DNA of 64,000 nt from Selaginella moellendorffii (Eukaryota > Streptophyta > Lycopodiopsida > Selaginellales > Selaginellaceae), in NCBI RefSeq assembly GCF_000143415.4, contig NW_003314389.1, positions 322,498 through 386,497 on the forward strand, given 5' to 3'. Positions 7,934 through 18,700 of the stretch are shown piece by piece (the first letter of the stretch is position 1; each line of letters starts with the position of its first letter). The position numbers were made by a program, and so were the translations under genes. The notes beneath the pieces were generated by a model. That model did no database searches. It was given only the letters and a program-made list of their open reading frames with translations, and was not told where the DNA came from.

Positions 7934-9141
7934 GGGGAGTTGCTAAACTCAATGGGTGTGGAGGACGGCCGGAAGCCCAATGATTTGAAGCTCAACGCCT
8001 TGCGTTTCTCGCGGTCTCTAGACGACGACGACCTTCTGACAGTGGCTAATGCTCTTCTACGTGGTGAGGTAGTCTTCAACAAGACCAAAATGACTCCCGG
8101 CCATATTATGACATACGAGGACTTGTGCACGACTCTGAGAGCTCGTGCACTATTGAAGGATTGGATCTTCGAGCAAGTGGCCGTGGAGAGGGTGAGGATC
8201 GACACCACGCAAGAGATGATGGAAGAGCTGGAGTTGTCAAATGAAGACATCGACGTACGTGAAGTACGTGAAGGGGGCCCCCAAGTTCATCGATCTACTG
8301 CGGGATGCCACGAAAAGTAAAGCTGAGAAGTTGGATCAGTATCCAAATTTCATTAAGAGGGATGTCGACCGCCGGCTTCAGAAACAGCTCAACCCCGCAG
8401 CAGAGGCCTATCGAGAACCTTACCGGGTATACTTGAATTCGGATGAGGATCAAAGGTGGAGGAGCATCGTTTCCCGCGGAGATGAGCAGGTCAAGAACAT
8501 CTTTTGTGTGATGGACTTCACAAACGAGGAGATCACTCATGCAGACGAAGTCAGCTCCATCATTGACTTAATGGTGGGACTTGTAGAGGTGGAATCTTCA
8601 GTCCACTATATGATCTATGACTCCGAATCCTATCACAAGTTCTGGAAGGCCTTGAACGAGGTGAAGGCTCGGTTGAAAGGCAAGGAGATGCGGGAGATCC
8701 ATGGGATAATGGCTAAGAAGAAGATACCGACGAATGTCCGCATCTTCACACTCGCCCTTGTTATTGGTCCTGCAGCAGAGTGGGACTGGAGTGACTTCCC
8801 AGCTTCGTTCGACAAGGCCAATCGAATTGATCTGAGGGAGGTCAATTTACCCGTGCCTGAGGAACTGAAGACGGCTATGGAGCTTTCGAATCCAAAGAAA
8901 GCTCCAGGTGCAGCATGGGAAATGCTCAGCTGGGTCTTCAACGCAATAGCGGGTGGGTCACCTGCTTCCGACTCCAAGGGCAAATGCGTTGTCGAGTACA
9001 ACTGCGGCGGACTATTCTTTCGAGCCGCACTACTCAAGGGTGTCCCGTGTGTTGCGGTGACAAACTCCATTGAAGAGATGACTTCAATGGAGCATATAAT
9101 TACAGTTGCCAAAGAAAAACAGTATCTTCTCTGCGAACTTG
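7934..9141 (+). pseudogene. Partial second copy of exon 2 (methyltransferase-like), frameshifted
   Basis: Corresponds to 4152-5352 and to residues from about 426 onward of the first copy. It contains the same motif IV-like MDFT, NPKKAP and NCGGL boxes. It is open past the codon that is TAG in copy A (CAG here). A near-duplication of GTACGTGAA at about 8254-8271 adds 7 bp and breaks the frame, so the reading splits into 7493-8320 and 8241-9158. It lacks the ParB-like part entirely. Confidence 0.8.
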
Positions 9142-9191
9142 GTGAGTACACACTTTAAGTTTAAATGTTATCTCACAAGCTCTGTATGCAG

Positions 9192-9599
9192 GAGCGTGGC
9201 CACCCCCAGATGCTGAAACGGCGTTAACAGCTACTGTTGAAGATACCCATGTTGGGCCGAGCTCACAACCTGCACAAGGTAAGGTCACGTGAGGCCTCAC
9301 GCCATTTTGATTATAGATCGTTGTGAATATTCAGACACGAGGACTGAAAAGTGCACTGGTGGCGCATCGAAGAAGGACAAACAGAAAAGCAATAGGAAAA
9401 AAGGAGGTACAAATTATATTTGCAATGGCGTGTGGTCTCATGCCATTCCTTGCAGGAGAAACTTCTTCAAAGGCAAAACAGGCAAGCACCAGCCAAGCTC
9501 AAACTGACAGTGGTCATAAAAAGCGAAAGCACGTTGGACAGTCGTCGAGATCAGAGGCGTTTGATTCGAAAAGGAAGAAGGGCAACGAAAAGATGATAG
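9192..9599 (+). CDS. Mini-exon cassette B (shortened), basic linker
   Basis: Exons 9192-9278 (87 nt), 9317-9406 (90 nt) and 9456-9599 (144 nt), all multiples of three and phase 1, after intron 9142-9191. The third exon fuses the start of exon 5 to the end of exon 12; the deletion relative to A (5709-6401) has its ends at a shared CAAG, and the frame survived. The peptide is Lys-rich (SKKDKQKSNRKKG, HKKRKHVGQ). Confidence 0.6.
9279..9316 (+). other. Intron 3B, 38 bp, with perfect palindrome
   Basis: Same as 5490-5527 in copy A: GTAAGG donor, TTATAG acceptor, and CGTGAGGCCTCACG inside. Confidence 0.6.
9407..9455 (+). other. Intron 4B, palindrome-bearing, 49 bp
   Basis: Equivalent of 5618-5666, with the same arms and TTGCAG acceptor. 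Confidence 0.7.
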
Positions 9600-9646
9600 G
9601 TAATGCCTCGCGGTTATGGCGTGTGTGCTCATGCCATTCATTGCAG
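9600..9646 (+). other. Intron 12B, palindrome-bearing, 47 bp
   Basis: Equivalent of 6505-6551; GTAATG donor, TTGCAG acceptor. Confidence 0.7.
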
Positions 9647-10183
9647 ATCAAGGGCTGAGTGAAAGCAAGCAGTCACCACCTCATGACTCAGATTCCTATG
9701 GCAGACTCCCCTTCCCCAATCTCAATGGAGAGGTACAATGGATGAGGGAAGCTTTTCAAGTCAGGGCCACGTTTTTCTCATCTCGTCGTCTTCGAAGGGT
9801 GCAAGAACGTGCAGAAACCATGTTAAGACAGTCGGGTGAGGATACGGTCCTAGGTCACGCACTAAAACAGGCTATGGATGTCTTGTATTTTGAGATGGAG
9901 ACTCGGCCAGATGATTTTCCCAAGATGGTCCTGGAAGAACAAGCCATCCAGCCTGAGCAGCCTATGGAAGAAATGCAGGAGGGGGATGAGGAGCCAGAGA
10001 AAGATAATGAGCAAGAAGAGCAGAAGGACGAAGAGGAGGACAAAGAAGAGGAGGACGAAGAGGACTTGGATGGTCCTCACAATGGTGACGATCACAATAA
10101 CGACGACGACGATGATGACAACGATGGCCAGCCTGAGGTGGCCAAAGAGCAGCGGAGGAAGGTCATACAAGACAAACCATCAG
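9647..10183 (+). CDS. Acidic exon 13, copy B (intact)
   Basis: A 537-nt exon (179 codons) open throughout, with CAG where copy A has TAG. N-terminal part: LPFPNLNGEVQWMREAF, then an Arg-rich helix. C-terminal part: a long Glu/Asp tract, a (D)n(N) stretch and a Lys/Arg tail. It is followed by intron 10184-10240. Likely a nuclear, mostly disordered acidic segment; no family recognised. Confidence 0.65.
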
Positions 10184-10240
10184 GTAAATAATAATACATC
10201 CATTCCTAACCTTTTACCATTTCTAACATTGTCCATGTAG

Positions 10241-11040
10241 GTCGCAGAGCAAATGGTAAGTAGAGATTATTCAGTTGAATTTACAAACTCTAGCCTTTAG
10301 TGTCGAGGAAGGATAGTGCCAAGCAAGGGTCGAAACGTATGTCCAATCCTTCAGAATCAGCAGTGCGCCCAAGTGATATCGGTCCTAGTTCCTCAATAGC
10401 AGTTGATGGTAAATACAGTATAGTCGATTCAATGTGCTAATGAGTTTGTTTTTAGTAGCACGGGAGGATACCATCTCAATCGAAGGGAGATATTTGGACA
10501 TGCATATGGATCCGCCAGTGGACTCTACTTGGCTGCAAGAGTCATCAGAGCTGGTGGAGGCTACTATCCATATCAACGCCAAACAAGCTGACCACACTCC
10601 ACTTGATGCTGCCTATACCACTGAGTCAATCTTGTCCACGTATCCAACTGACAGTGACCAGGTGCCATTGGACCCACATGAGGCCGCCCCAGCCGCCGAG
10701 CCGGTCGTATCCTCATTTCCAACGGACTCAATGTGTGCCCAATCGTCTGACTACGCGCCGTTGGAACCTCCCTACACCGCCCCTACTGCCTGTTCGGTCA
10801 TGTCCACTTTGCCAACGGAGGCACCAGCTGAAATGGCGTGTGATCACACGCCATCGGAACCACCCCATGCCACTGTTGAGCCAGTTGTACCAGAGTCTAC
10901 AGCTGAAATGGCATGTGCCCACACGCCATCGGATGCGATTGACCCCACATTGCAGAGGAGAGTATTTCCGCCCTTCACGTTTCCTCGACCAAAACCCTCT
11001 CAACGACCATCGGGAGCAACATTCGCTAATATTGTAGATG
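10241..11040 (+). CDS. Exons 14-16, copy B: Thr/Pro-rich linker to the phosphatase domain
   Basis: Exons 10241-10255 (15 nt), 10301-10408 (108 nt) and 10456-11040 (585 nt), with introns 10256-10300 and 10409-10455; all phase 1 and multiples of three. Exon 16 has Pro/Thr/Ser-rich loose repeats around xPTDSxx and APLxPP, then two in-frame palindromes coding EMACDHTPSE and EMACAHTPSD. Its end (FPPFTFPRPKPSQRPSG) is unique sequence outside the duplication. The intron after it is 11041-11087. Confidence 0.6.
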
Positions 11041-11087
11041 GTAAAATTGACTTGTACCATTTTTTATGCTGACGCATTTCATTTCAG

Positions 11088-11950
11088 AGTCACGGTGAAG
11101 GTACTGTATCGTTTTTGATCTAAACGGTGTCCTTTTCTCCCATGAGCGTGGCTCGTCCTCGAATGTCATTGCACCCTCCAAAGCCTGCGGTCGCAAGTTG
11201 GTCAAAAGAGACAGATTCACATTAATCACACGGGAGAAACTGCGGGATCTAATAATGACCATGCGACACTTAAAACAGAGGGCCGGGTTCAATTTGCAAT
11301 TGGGAGTTTGGACATCCATGATGCGCCACAATGCATTAACGTTGCTACAGATGATGCACGATCAGACGCGAGTAATATTACCATTTGACTTTCTCCTAAC
11401 GCAGGAGGATTGCTTGACTATGGTCCATGTGAGGGGTAGCAAGCCCATCTTCGTCAAGCCAGAGGCTGTAGTGATGAACCGGACTGCTAGCTCAAGTGAA
11501 ATCCTCATCATCGATGACTCGCCGATTAAAACTGCAGCGAACACGCACACATATGCAGTGCACCCCATCTCTTGCAGTATGGAAACTAGGGAGAAGAAAC
11601 CGTATGTTCTGGGGGACCTTGCAAAACGGCTTGGAGCGATGGTGATAGAGAACCGGCCAGTCCAGGAGGTGGCTGCAGAAATCAACCAAATGGCAGATGG
11701 AACGGTATATCAGAAGCCATTTGATCGGACAGACACCAGTCATCATTTATGGCATGTATATTGTCTAGCCAAGCACTATCCGCATCTCCATAATCTGCTC
11801 AACCGGATGGGTTCTTCGACCACTGAACATGAGCGTGGACGTATTAGAGAAGAGATGGCATTACTATTGGGTTTAAATCCTGATAGTGTGGAGAGTGATG
11901 AAATTCCAAGATTATTGTATAGGCGTTGGAGGCAAAAAATAACAGTCTGA
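11088..11950 (+). CDS. FCP1/NIF-type HAD phosphatase domain (last exon)
   Basis: Open from 11099 to the TGA at 11948-11950. FDLNGVLF (11114-11137) is HAD motif 1 (DxDGxL type with Asn as the third residue), GVWTSMM (11303-11323) is motif 2, and IDDSP (11510-11524) is motif 4; order and spacing fit the NLI-interacting-factor/FCP1 phosphatase family, which acts on phosphoserine of nuclear proteins such as the RNA polymerase II tail. Motif 1 lacks the second Asp (Asn instead), as in several plant relatives, so activity is uncertain. About 140 residues after IDDSP are unassigned. A TGA (11096-11098) lies in frame just before the domain; it would be CGA before a C-to-T change. No ATG lies nearby. 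Confidence 0.7.
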
Positions 11951-12720
11951 GATGGCATGTATTTATTTAAAAATGTAACTTATTATGGCATGGTGTTCCA
12001 TGCAATTGTATTAATATTAAAAGACAATTCTTTGAGAGGATTTGCATTATACTAGAAGTGTTACAGCATGTTATTGGAAGTCTACGAAGTTGTTTTATTA
12101 ATAATGGGAAAGTAAAGATTGAATGGGGACTTGGGCTCCACCTAGACTCGGAGCAACTGAGCCAATATTAAAAGGATGGAAGGAAATTGGACGACGATGA
12201 CAAAGAGAAGAGAGAGGTGAAGCAGTGGCAGGGGGAGGAGAAGTGATTGAGTAGACATTTCCTTGTTTAAAATAAAATGGCATGTGCCTCAATGCAGTTG
12301 AATTTTGTTATATTTATATACTATATAAAGGTTTGGAAACCTTATTTTACAAGTGGGATAATGACAATTCCCACTTTAACGAAATAGAGCTTCTTTAGCC
12401 TTAGCTAAGTTCCCTCGCCAAGATTCCCACTTATTGTACCAACTTCTACTTGGTCCTTCTTGGTTTTAGCTATTTACTGCACGAGCAACGAAGCATTAGC
12501 CATCCATCCATGGATTCCCAAATCTCTCCCAATCCCCCTCCCCAGGTTAGACTGGATTTAAGGTTTGGCTACACTCCCGGTAGGCACAAGCAGCCAAGCA
12601 CACCAAACCTCTAAATTTTTAATATCCCTTGGTACAACAAGACTTGATCATGGGACCCTCTAAATCCCAAGCCATGAATGTAACACTTGCTTCGAGACTA
12701 TATGGAAAATTATTTCTGAG
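11951..12720. other. 3' flank of the gene, no gene seen
   Basis: AT-rich 3' region. An inverted repeat ATGGCATG...CATGCAAT (about 11985-12006) and a palindrome-family half (about 12276-12293) occur here, and 12310-12380 is a TATATA-containing stretch. From about 12420 the sequence becomes retroelement-like. No clear poly(A) signal can be chosen. Confidence 0.5.
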
Positions 12721-12725
12721 CATTG

Positions 12726-13080
12726 CAGTTACCGAACTTAGAGAAGGTCCCACATGCAAAACCATACTTGGCAAATAATGCTAAGTCTTGGTGGAGAATT
12801 ATAGAGGCCAATGAAGGACCAGTGGCCACTTGGGAAATGGTGAAGGCGATGATCCGTGCGACTTACGTTCCTCTGAATGCTACTCTACTAAGGGATGAGT
12901 TGAGTAGGCTGAAACAGACCGGAACCATTCAAGAGTATGTGAATGCGTTTATGGTAAAGAGAATACTTGTCACGGATATGGGTGATAAGGATGTGTTTCA
13001 TGCCTTCATATCAAGCTTGCAAATCTGGGCTCGAGGTGAGGTGATGCATTGGAACCTGACCAACTATAAGAAGCATTAGA
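12726..13080 (+). pseudogene. Gypsy gag fragment
   Basis: Encodes a retrotransposon gag region (KSWWRIIEAN, WEMVKAMIRATYVP, ELSRLKQTGTIQEYVNAF). This matches the copy at 47570-47836. The zinc knuckle further on (about 13330-13375) has lost its second Cys (Tyr) and contains a stop. Confidence 0.8.
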
Positions 13081-13689
13081 TGTAGCTATTAAGGTGCATT
13101 TCATTGATAACTTGCGAAAGTGGAACATAACAAGGTTGGTGTCCATGTTTAGCAAAGGAACTAAACCAAAGGGGACATATGGCAAAGGGAAATTCAAGAA
13201 GAGTTTCTCTAAAAATGAGTCCTCAAGCTTTTGGAAAGGTAGATTTAGTGGCCAGCCAGCGGGAGTCAAATGAAAAAGGACAAACCCACAAATAAAAAGG
13301 TCAAATTAGCTAGTAGCATGGGAAACAATATATGCTTCAACTATGGTGAAGTATGACACTTTTCGAGAGAATGTCCCTACCCGAAGAAGGCCAAACTCAA
13401 TATGGCCATTAAGTTGGGTGAAAACCAAACTGAGGCACATGATCTAGTCCCTAGCTCAAAGTTACTCATTACACAAGAAACTTTGCTAAAGAGTCATTCG
13501 TGACATCTACTAACCTTTTAAGGGAAGCTTAGAGATAGCTTTGTTAAGATCCTTATTAACACGGGTGCTTCAGATAATTTTGTGGCTGCAGACATAGTCC
13601 GGCAAGCCGGACTAATGGTGCAGCAGCTGAGTGAACCAAGGACTATAGAGTATGGCTATGCTACTATAGGTGCAATTTTGAAGTAGCAT

Positions 13690-14424
13690 AGCCATACAAT
13701 GGTGTTCTTCTCAAAGAAGTTGGACAAAGTTTAGTGCAAGTGACTTGCTTACAAGAAGGAATTATTTGCGGTGGTCAACATGCTCAAGGAGTGGTGACAC
13801 TACCTTGAGAGGCACTTCAAAGTTTATATAGATAATGTGGGAATAAAACACTTCTTGTCACAACCCAACCTAATAGGAAAACAAGGGTGGTGGGCCAATG
13901 CTTTGACCAAGTTTAATTGTGAAATTCTATATAAATTTGGGAAAAGCAACATTGTGGCAGATGCTCTAAGTCAAAAGGCAAGGTTGAAGTTGGCAATATT
14001 CAATGCAACAACAACCTTTTGGGATGATGTGCAGACAAGATATGAAAACGATGGTCTAGCATAAAAAGTGTTGCTAAGGAACCAAGAGGCACAAGATGCT
14101 CACTAGAGAGATGAGCTGCCAACAAAAGAGAAAATAGGTTATGTAGAATATAATGGACTCATCTATTATAAACAAACAAAGGTGTATATTCTAGAAAGGG
14201 AACTAAGGAAGGTAGTCTTAGAAGAGTGTCATGATGGACTTTTTGCAAGACACAGTGAAGTGCCCAAGACGATGGGCTTATTCAAGAGGAAGTATCACTG
14301 GCCAGACATGGCTAAAGATGTCCAAGATTATATAAAGACATGTCCAACATGTCAGCAAGTCAAAGCCATGACTAAGGCTAGTAGGGGCTTATTACAAAGC
14401 CTCCCAATTTTAGATCCTCCGTAG
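13690..14424 (+). pseudogene. Gypsy RNase H and integrase zinc-binding fragment
   Basis: RNase H: FFSKKLDK, ELFAVV, HYLERHFKVYIDN, then KSNIVADALS near the end. Integrase N-terminal H2C2 zinc finger: ECHDGLFARH ... TCPTCQQVK. Several stops (for example at 14062 and 14104). Confidence 0.8.
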
Positions 14425-14429
14425 AAACA

Positions 14430-15276
14430 ACCAGCATCCTAATGCCAAGACCAGCACACAAAACGGAGCCAAACGGAGTCTAGCACTATTTCGGCATACC
14501 GGTGGCCTAATGTGAGGACATGGGTACTCCACTAGCTAGCATGGAATGGAACTTGGGCTTAGACCCAAGCCAGATGCAAAACAAGGACAGGCACGCAAGC
14601 AGGAGCTAAACTATGCCTCAGGTTGGTCGGCCATGCCCAACCTACCCACTATCCCTACTATATATTTGGAACCCCCCACAGCCCACCCCCCCCCCCCCCT
14701 TGAGGAACACACGTTTTGGGCTTTCACCCCAAGCCTCCCTTAGTAACAAGAGTTAGTCTCTGGGACAAACTCGAAACTTACTAAATATGGAATGTCCCTA
14801 GATTACGAATTTGGACACGGGACGAACACCATTGTGTTCAAGCCGATCTCTACATTTCGTAAATATGCCAAATGAGCAAATCTGGACACTTTCCATAAAT
14901 AGCATTTGGGACCGAAATCAGACTAACACAAAAGGCATGATAGCGAGGGTGTTTGGCAGACACGATAAACTATCATCTAGCGATATTGAGGGACCAATCT
15001 CAATATTGCAGGGTTCTTGATACTAGCAAGTGCAAGCCAATGACTGGAGTTTCTCAAACCAGGCCGAGTATGCTCAGCAAGAAACACATAGGGTTCCTAC
15101 CTTATGTTTATCAGATCTAAGTACATGGTCATTAACCAGTTTCTCAACTAGCACAAGTGGGAAACTAATAATGGGTCCAGCAATACCGACCTCTTGCCAT
15201 CGTGGCAGTAAGGAAAGAATATCTGAAAGGACTAGCCGACGGGTAACTTTCGATACCCGAAGTCACATTCGCGACA
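14430..15276 (-). mobile_element. Chromovirus-family LTR fragment
   Basis: Related to the LTR at 49556-50401 and 52492-53163. It lacks the TGTAGCGCACC end but keeps the other end, ...CATTCGCGACA. It has a run of C (about 14685-14699) and the block GGGACGAACACCATTGTGTT. It interrupts the integrase of gypsy copy 1. The minus orientation is inferred from related copies. Confidence 0.7.
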
Positions 15277-15783
15277 ATCACCCACAAACAGGTATTAGGT
15301 ATTAAGTCAAGCTTGATAGCACTAACACTTCTTGATAAACAGATAAACAGAAAGAGTGAATAGGTAGCTGGAGGATTATTTGCGATGCTATACCTCCAGA
15401 GACCAGGCTAATTAGGTAAGTCATTTGGGACTTGCGGAAATGTGCTATAACAACTCACCACATTTGAGTATCAGGGTGAGTCTATGGGAAGTCATCAATG
15501 GACGAGCTATTGAAGGTCCTATGGAACTTGGCATGGAGAGTTACCTGCAGTGGAGGCATTCACAGCGGAAAGACTCAACATTTGGAAATTAGTGACTCAG
15601 AGGGATTCCTTGGAACGGGCTCAACAAAGGCAAATTAAATATGTGAACTAAGAGCGCTAGGATGTAGAGTTCCAACTTAGGGATAAGGTGTAGCAGAACA
15701 CCAAGAACCTAAGGTTACCAAGTGGAATGTCGAAAGTTGACCTAAAGGTAAAATGCATGTATTTCTAGAAATGAACTCCCAAA

Positions 15784-18700
15784 TGTAGCACATATGGTTT
15801 TTACCCTTTATCCTATGGTGATTTACCATAAGATAACCATAAAGTGGAACCTAAACCCTTCATATGCCACGTGTTCTTCATATGTTACATGTTGTTCCTT
15901 GTACCATGGGCAAAAGTAAACTTCCCTTGTGTTTGCTATGAGTGGCAAATAGACTGGTTCATAGCTGTTTAGTATGGCACTAGTGGATCCTTCCTAGGCA
16001 TAATTACAAGTGGATCAACCAAGACTGTAGGGATTAGTCTATTGGTTTTAGTAGTCATTGCCGAGCTCTCTTATAAACTTTTCTTGGATTGGACTTAAAG
16101 CAGTGCAAATGCAAGTTTGACATTCAGTAAAAAATGAGATTGAAAAGAGTCATTAGGGATGAACAATCAAATATATAAATCATCTTCTCTTCTTGGAGAA
16201 ATGATTCGCAAAGAGATGTGATTCATTGCCCGTGTTCACATTATGCAATCAAGAGTCCCTACCTTAATGTATATTGGAAATAATGGTTTTACAAGTGGTG
16301 AGTTATGAGATGGATAGTGGTGAAGCGCTAAATCATTCTATCTAGACTCTCTATTGGAAGACTTAGGTTGCAATGCTCAATTCTTTTTCAAGGAACCTTA
16401 CTATTACTCCTTGAGTAGCTTAGTGTTAGATTAGTTTTGAGTTTGGTTGGATAGAGGGTAACATGAGCTTGCTCGTATTGTGATCAAAAGTTAGTGGTGT
16501 TAGGTGTTGTAAATCTCAATCAGTGGAGTGTGGCATTTATGTTGCATTTTGTGGAATTGAGTTGACACTTAATATTCAGATAAACCTTTGAAGTAATGAC
16601 ATGGGCGTTGCTTATAATATTACTCAATTGATGATCAAGTCATTGTGATTTTTTATATCATATCCATGTGATAGTGAGCAATATGTTTATGAAGTTGCTT
16701 GGTTAAACGATGATCAACCCCAAAGTGGTTGAGTGAAGCTAGTCTATTTGCATGTAGTAGCATTGCAGTAGCTTTAATTGAATTCTCAATAATGGTCTAT
16801 GATATGCTAAATTTAAGTTGATACCTTATTTCCTTGATGGTTTGCCCATTAAAGTGTTTGAAATGGTTATAGCATTCACTTGTTATGGCTTGTTGGTTTA
16901 TTTGTTAGTACTTAAAGTAGATTGTTGGATGGAGAAGATGTGTAGTTGAGGCATTGACATCACTAGCACTCATGTTAGTGAAAGTGGTATTGTAGTTTGA
17001 GTGATGAGGAATTTTCTTTAGAGCTTGATTTTCTATATTGTTTTTTTTTGTTAGTGTTTTGGTTTCACATTAGATATTGAAAGTGGTTAAAGAAGAGTGT
17101 TAGTGTAATGTGGATATTTGAAGATATGGTCTTTGTGATCAAGCCTTGGATGTTCATTTTGCATTTTGTGAATGTCGATGTTGGATATCAAAAATATGGG
17201 CATGATATTCAAGGCTTAAGCATATTATGGGTTTTGAGAATTTGTGTTGAGGTGAATATATGTGAAGTTGTTAATAGGAGGAAGTTAGTTAATTCTTGAA
17301 AGTTTGCATTCCTAGACTAAGAGTCATTCTTTCTCTAGGATGGAAAATTTTTCCATAAATTTTTTATTAGACTCTTCCAATGGCTGATCTATTGATCATT
17401 TTATCTGAAATCCTTTCCATTTTTGTAAGCAAATACAAACTAGTGAAAGGGTTAGAGTTGACTTCAGTTGGCTTAAACTTTAGTAGGTAGTTTGTATGAT
17501 GCGGCCCGAAAGGGATGCTGACTTTTGGGGTTAAAGCAATTGAGTTGGATAGAGTTTGGAATTGGTGTAGAAAAGTGGTTGTTATACTTTTCTAAAAAAG
17601 TGACCCTTATGCTTTTCTTCTATAGCATTGTGTTTGGTAGTAGGTTGCAACTTGCATTTCGTTAAACTCTATAAGAGTAATGAGCTCTCACTAATTTTGA
17701 CTTAGTCTTGGTGGCCTTACACATTAGCTAAGGATGGTGATGTCCAACTTACTTGTTTGAGGTTGAAATATTGGTACCCGTAGTTTATGAGGAGGTTGTG
17801 TATCAATATGAATCCATCTTATGATTTTCATTTTAGTTTCGACTAAGTGTTGATCATGCATAGTAAGCCTCTTCAAGACATACTCAAAGCAATTGGCTAA
17901 ATGCATTGGTGAGCTTATTGCAGTTGAGTTGGATTTGAGTGGTCATTTAGTTTGTGCTCCTTCATGTTCCTATATCTTGTACTTGAGGTATTATGTTAAT
18001 GTTAGATAAGGATATGACTCAATGACATGAGTTTAGTGTTTGGGTCTTGTGACGGCAAGTTGAAGAGTGATTATTAGTTGCTTTGTAACTAGTGATTACT
18101 TGACCGGATGGTGTTGCGAAAGATCATGTCATTAGACTTACATGGGTTTTTTATGTTAGCATATTGACTCTACCTTTATTAATATCATTTGGTTGCGTTT
18201 AATTTGTAGTGTTAGATTTCATTGAGTCTTGGATATGGTGATTCACTCATTGATGAAGTGTTATCTATAACTGAGTTTTGCTAAAAGATTAGTTTCAGAT
18301 ACTAATTAAAGTATCTTTAACTTTGGTTAGCTTAGTTGCTAAAGAGATTTGAGTTATGTTTCACTTTTGCTTTCTTATAGCTTTGTTCTAGTGTTGATAA
18401 CATTAAAGTGATGCCTTGTCATTGATAATATTGATGTTGAGATTTGAGTGAAATGAAATGTCTTTCCATATGATTAATATTGAGTTTTATTAGTCTTGAT
18501 AAAGATAGTGTTGATGATTTGGCTATCGCTTTGTGTTATTCGCATTTATGCATTTGCTAGTTAGCTACTATATTGACGTTCAAATGAACTGAGTGGCAAG
18601 TTGAGTTAGTTGTGTTCTAGATGGGATTGTTTAGTAGAGGGCTTTAAAATTTTCCTTAATAAAGTGATTCAATTGTAAATTATACTAACTTTACAAAAGG

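Larger units (their letters stand above)
2877..11950 (+). pseudogene. Multi-exon ParB/methyltransferase-like/FCP1-like gene with internal duplication, now broken
   Basis: I read one continuous gene here. Exon 1 is 2877-3974, exon 2 starts at 4029, and every later exon of copy A (5403-7886) and copy B (to 11040) joins in frame through introns of 38-57 bp. The last exon is 11088-11950. The domain order is ParB-like, methyltransferase-like, basic mini-exons, acidic exon, Thr/Pro-rich exon, FCP1/NIF-type phosphatase. An in-frame tandem duplication repeats the stretch from mid exon 2 to late exon 16. Disabling changes are TAG at 5331, TAG at 6881, TAA at 7475 (all C-to-T relative to copy B), a +7 change at about 8255, and TGA at 11096. 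A truncated product ending at 5331 could still be made. The fusion is inferred from frame and introns; no transcript was available. Confidence 0.65.
12720..15783 (+). mobile_element. Ty3/gypsy retrotransposon copy 1, decayed and internally deleted
   Basis: The order gag, zinc knuckle, protease, RNase H, integrase on the plus strand identifies Ty3/gypsy. RT is missing: protease (about 13545-13600) is followed almost at once by RNase H (about 13695). Integrase zinc-binding H2C2 (14215-14350) is followed by an LTR fragment of another element (14430-15276), after which integrase core sequence resumes (TATCACCCACA-like at 15277). Many stops and frameshifts. A better-preserved relative lies at 47.5-61.2 kb. 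Confidence 0.85.
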
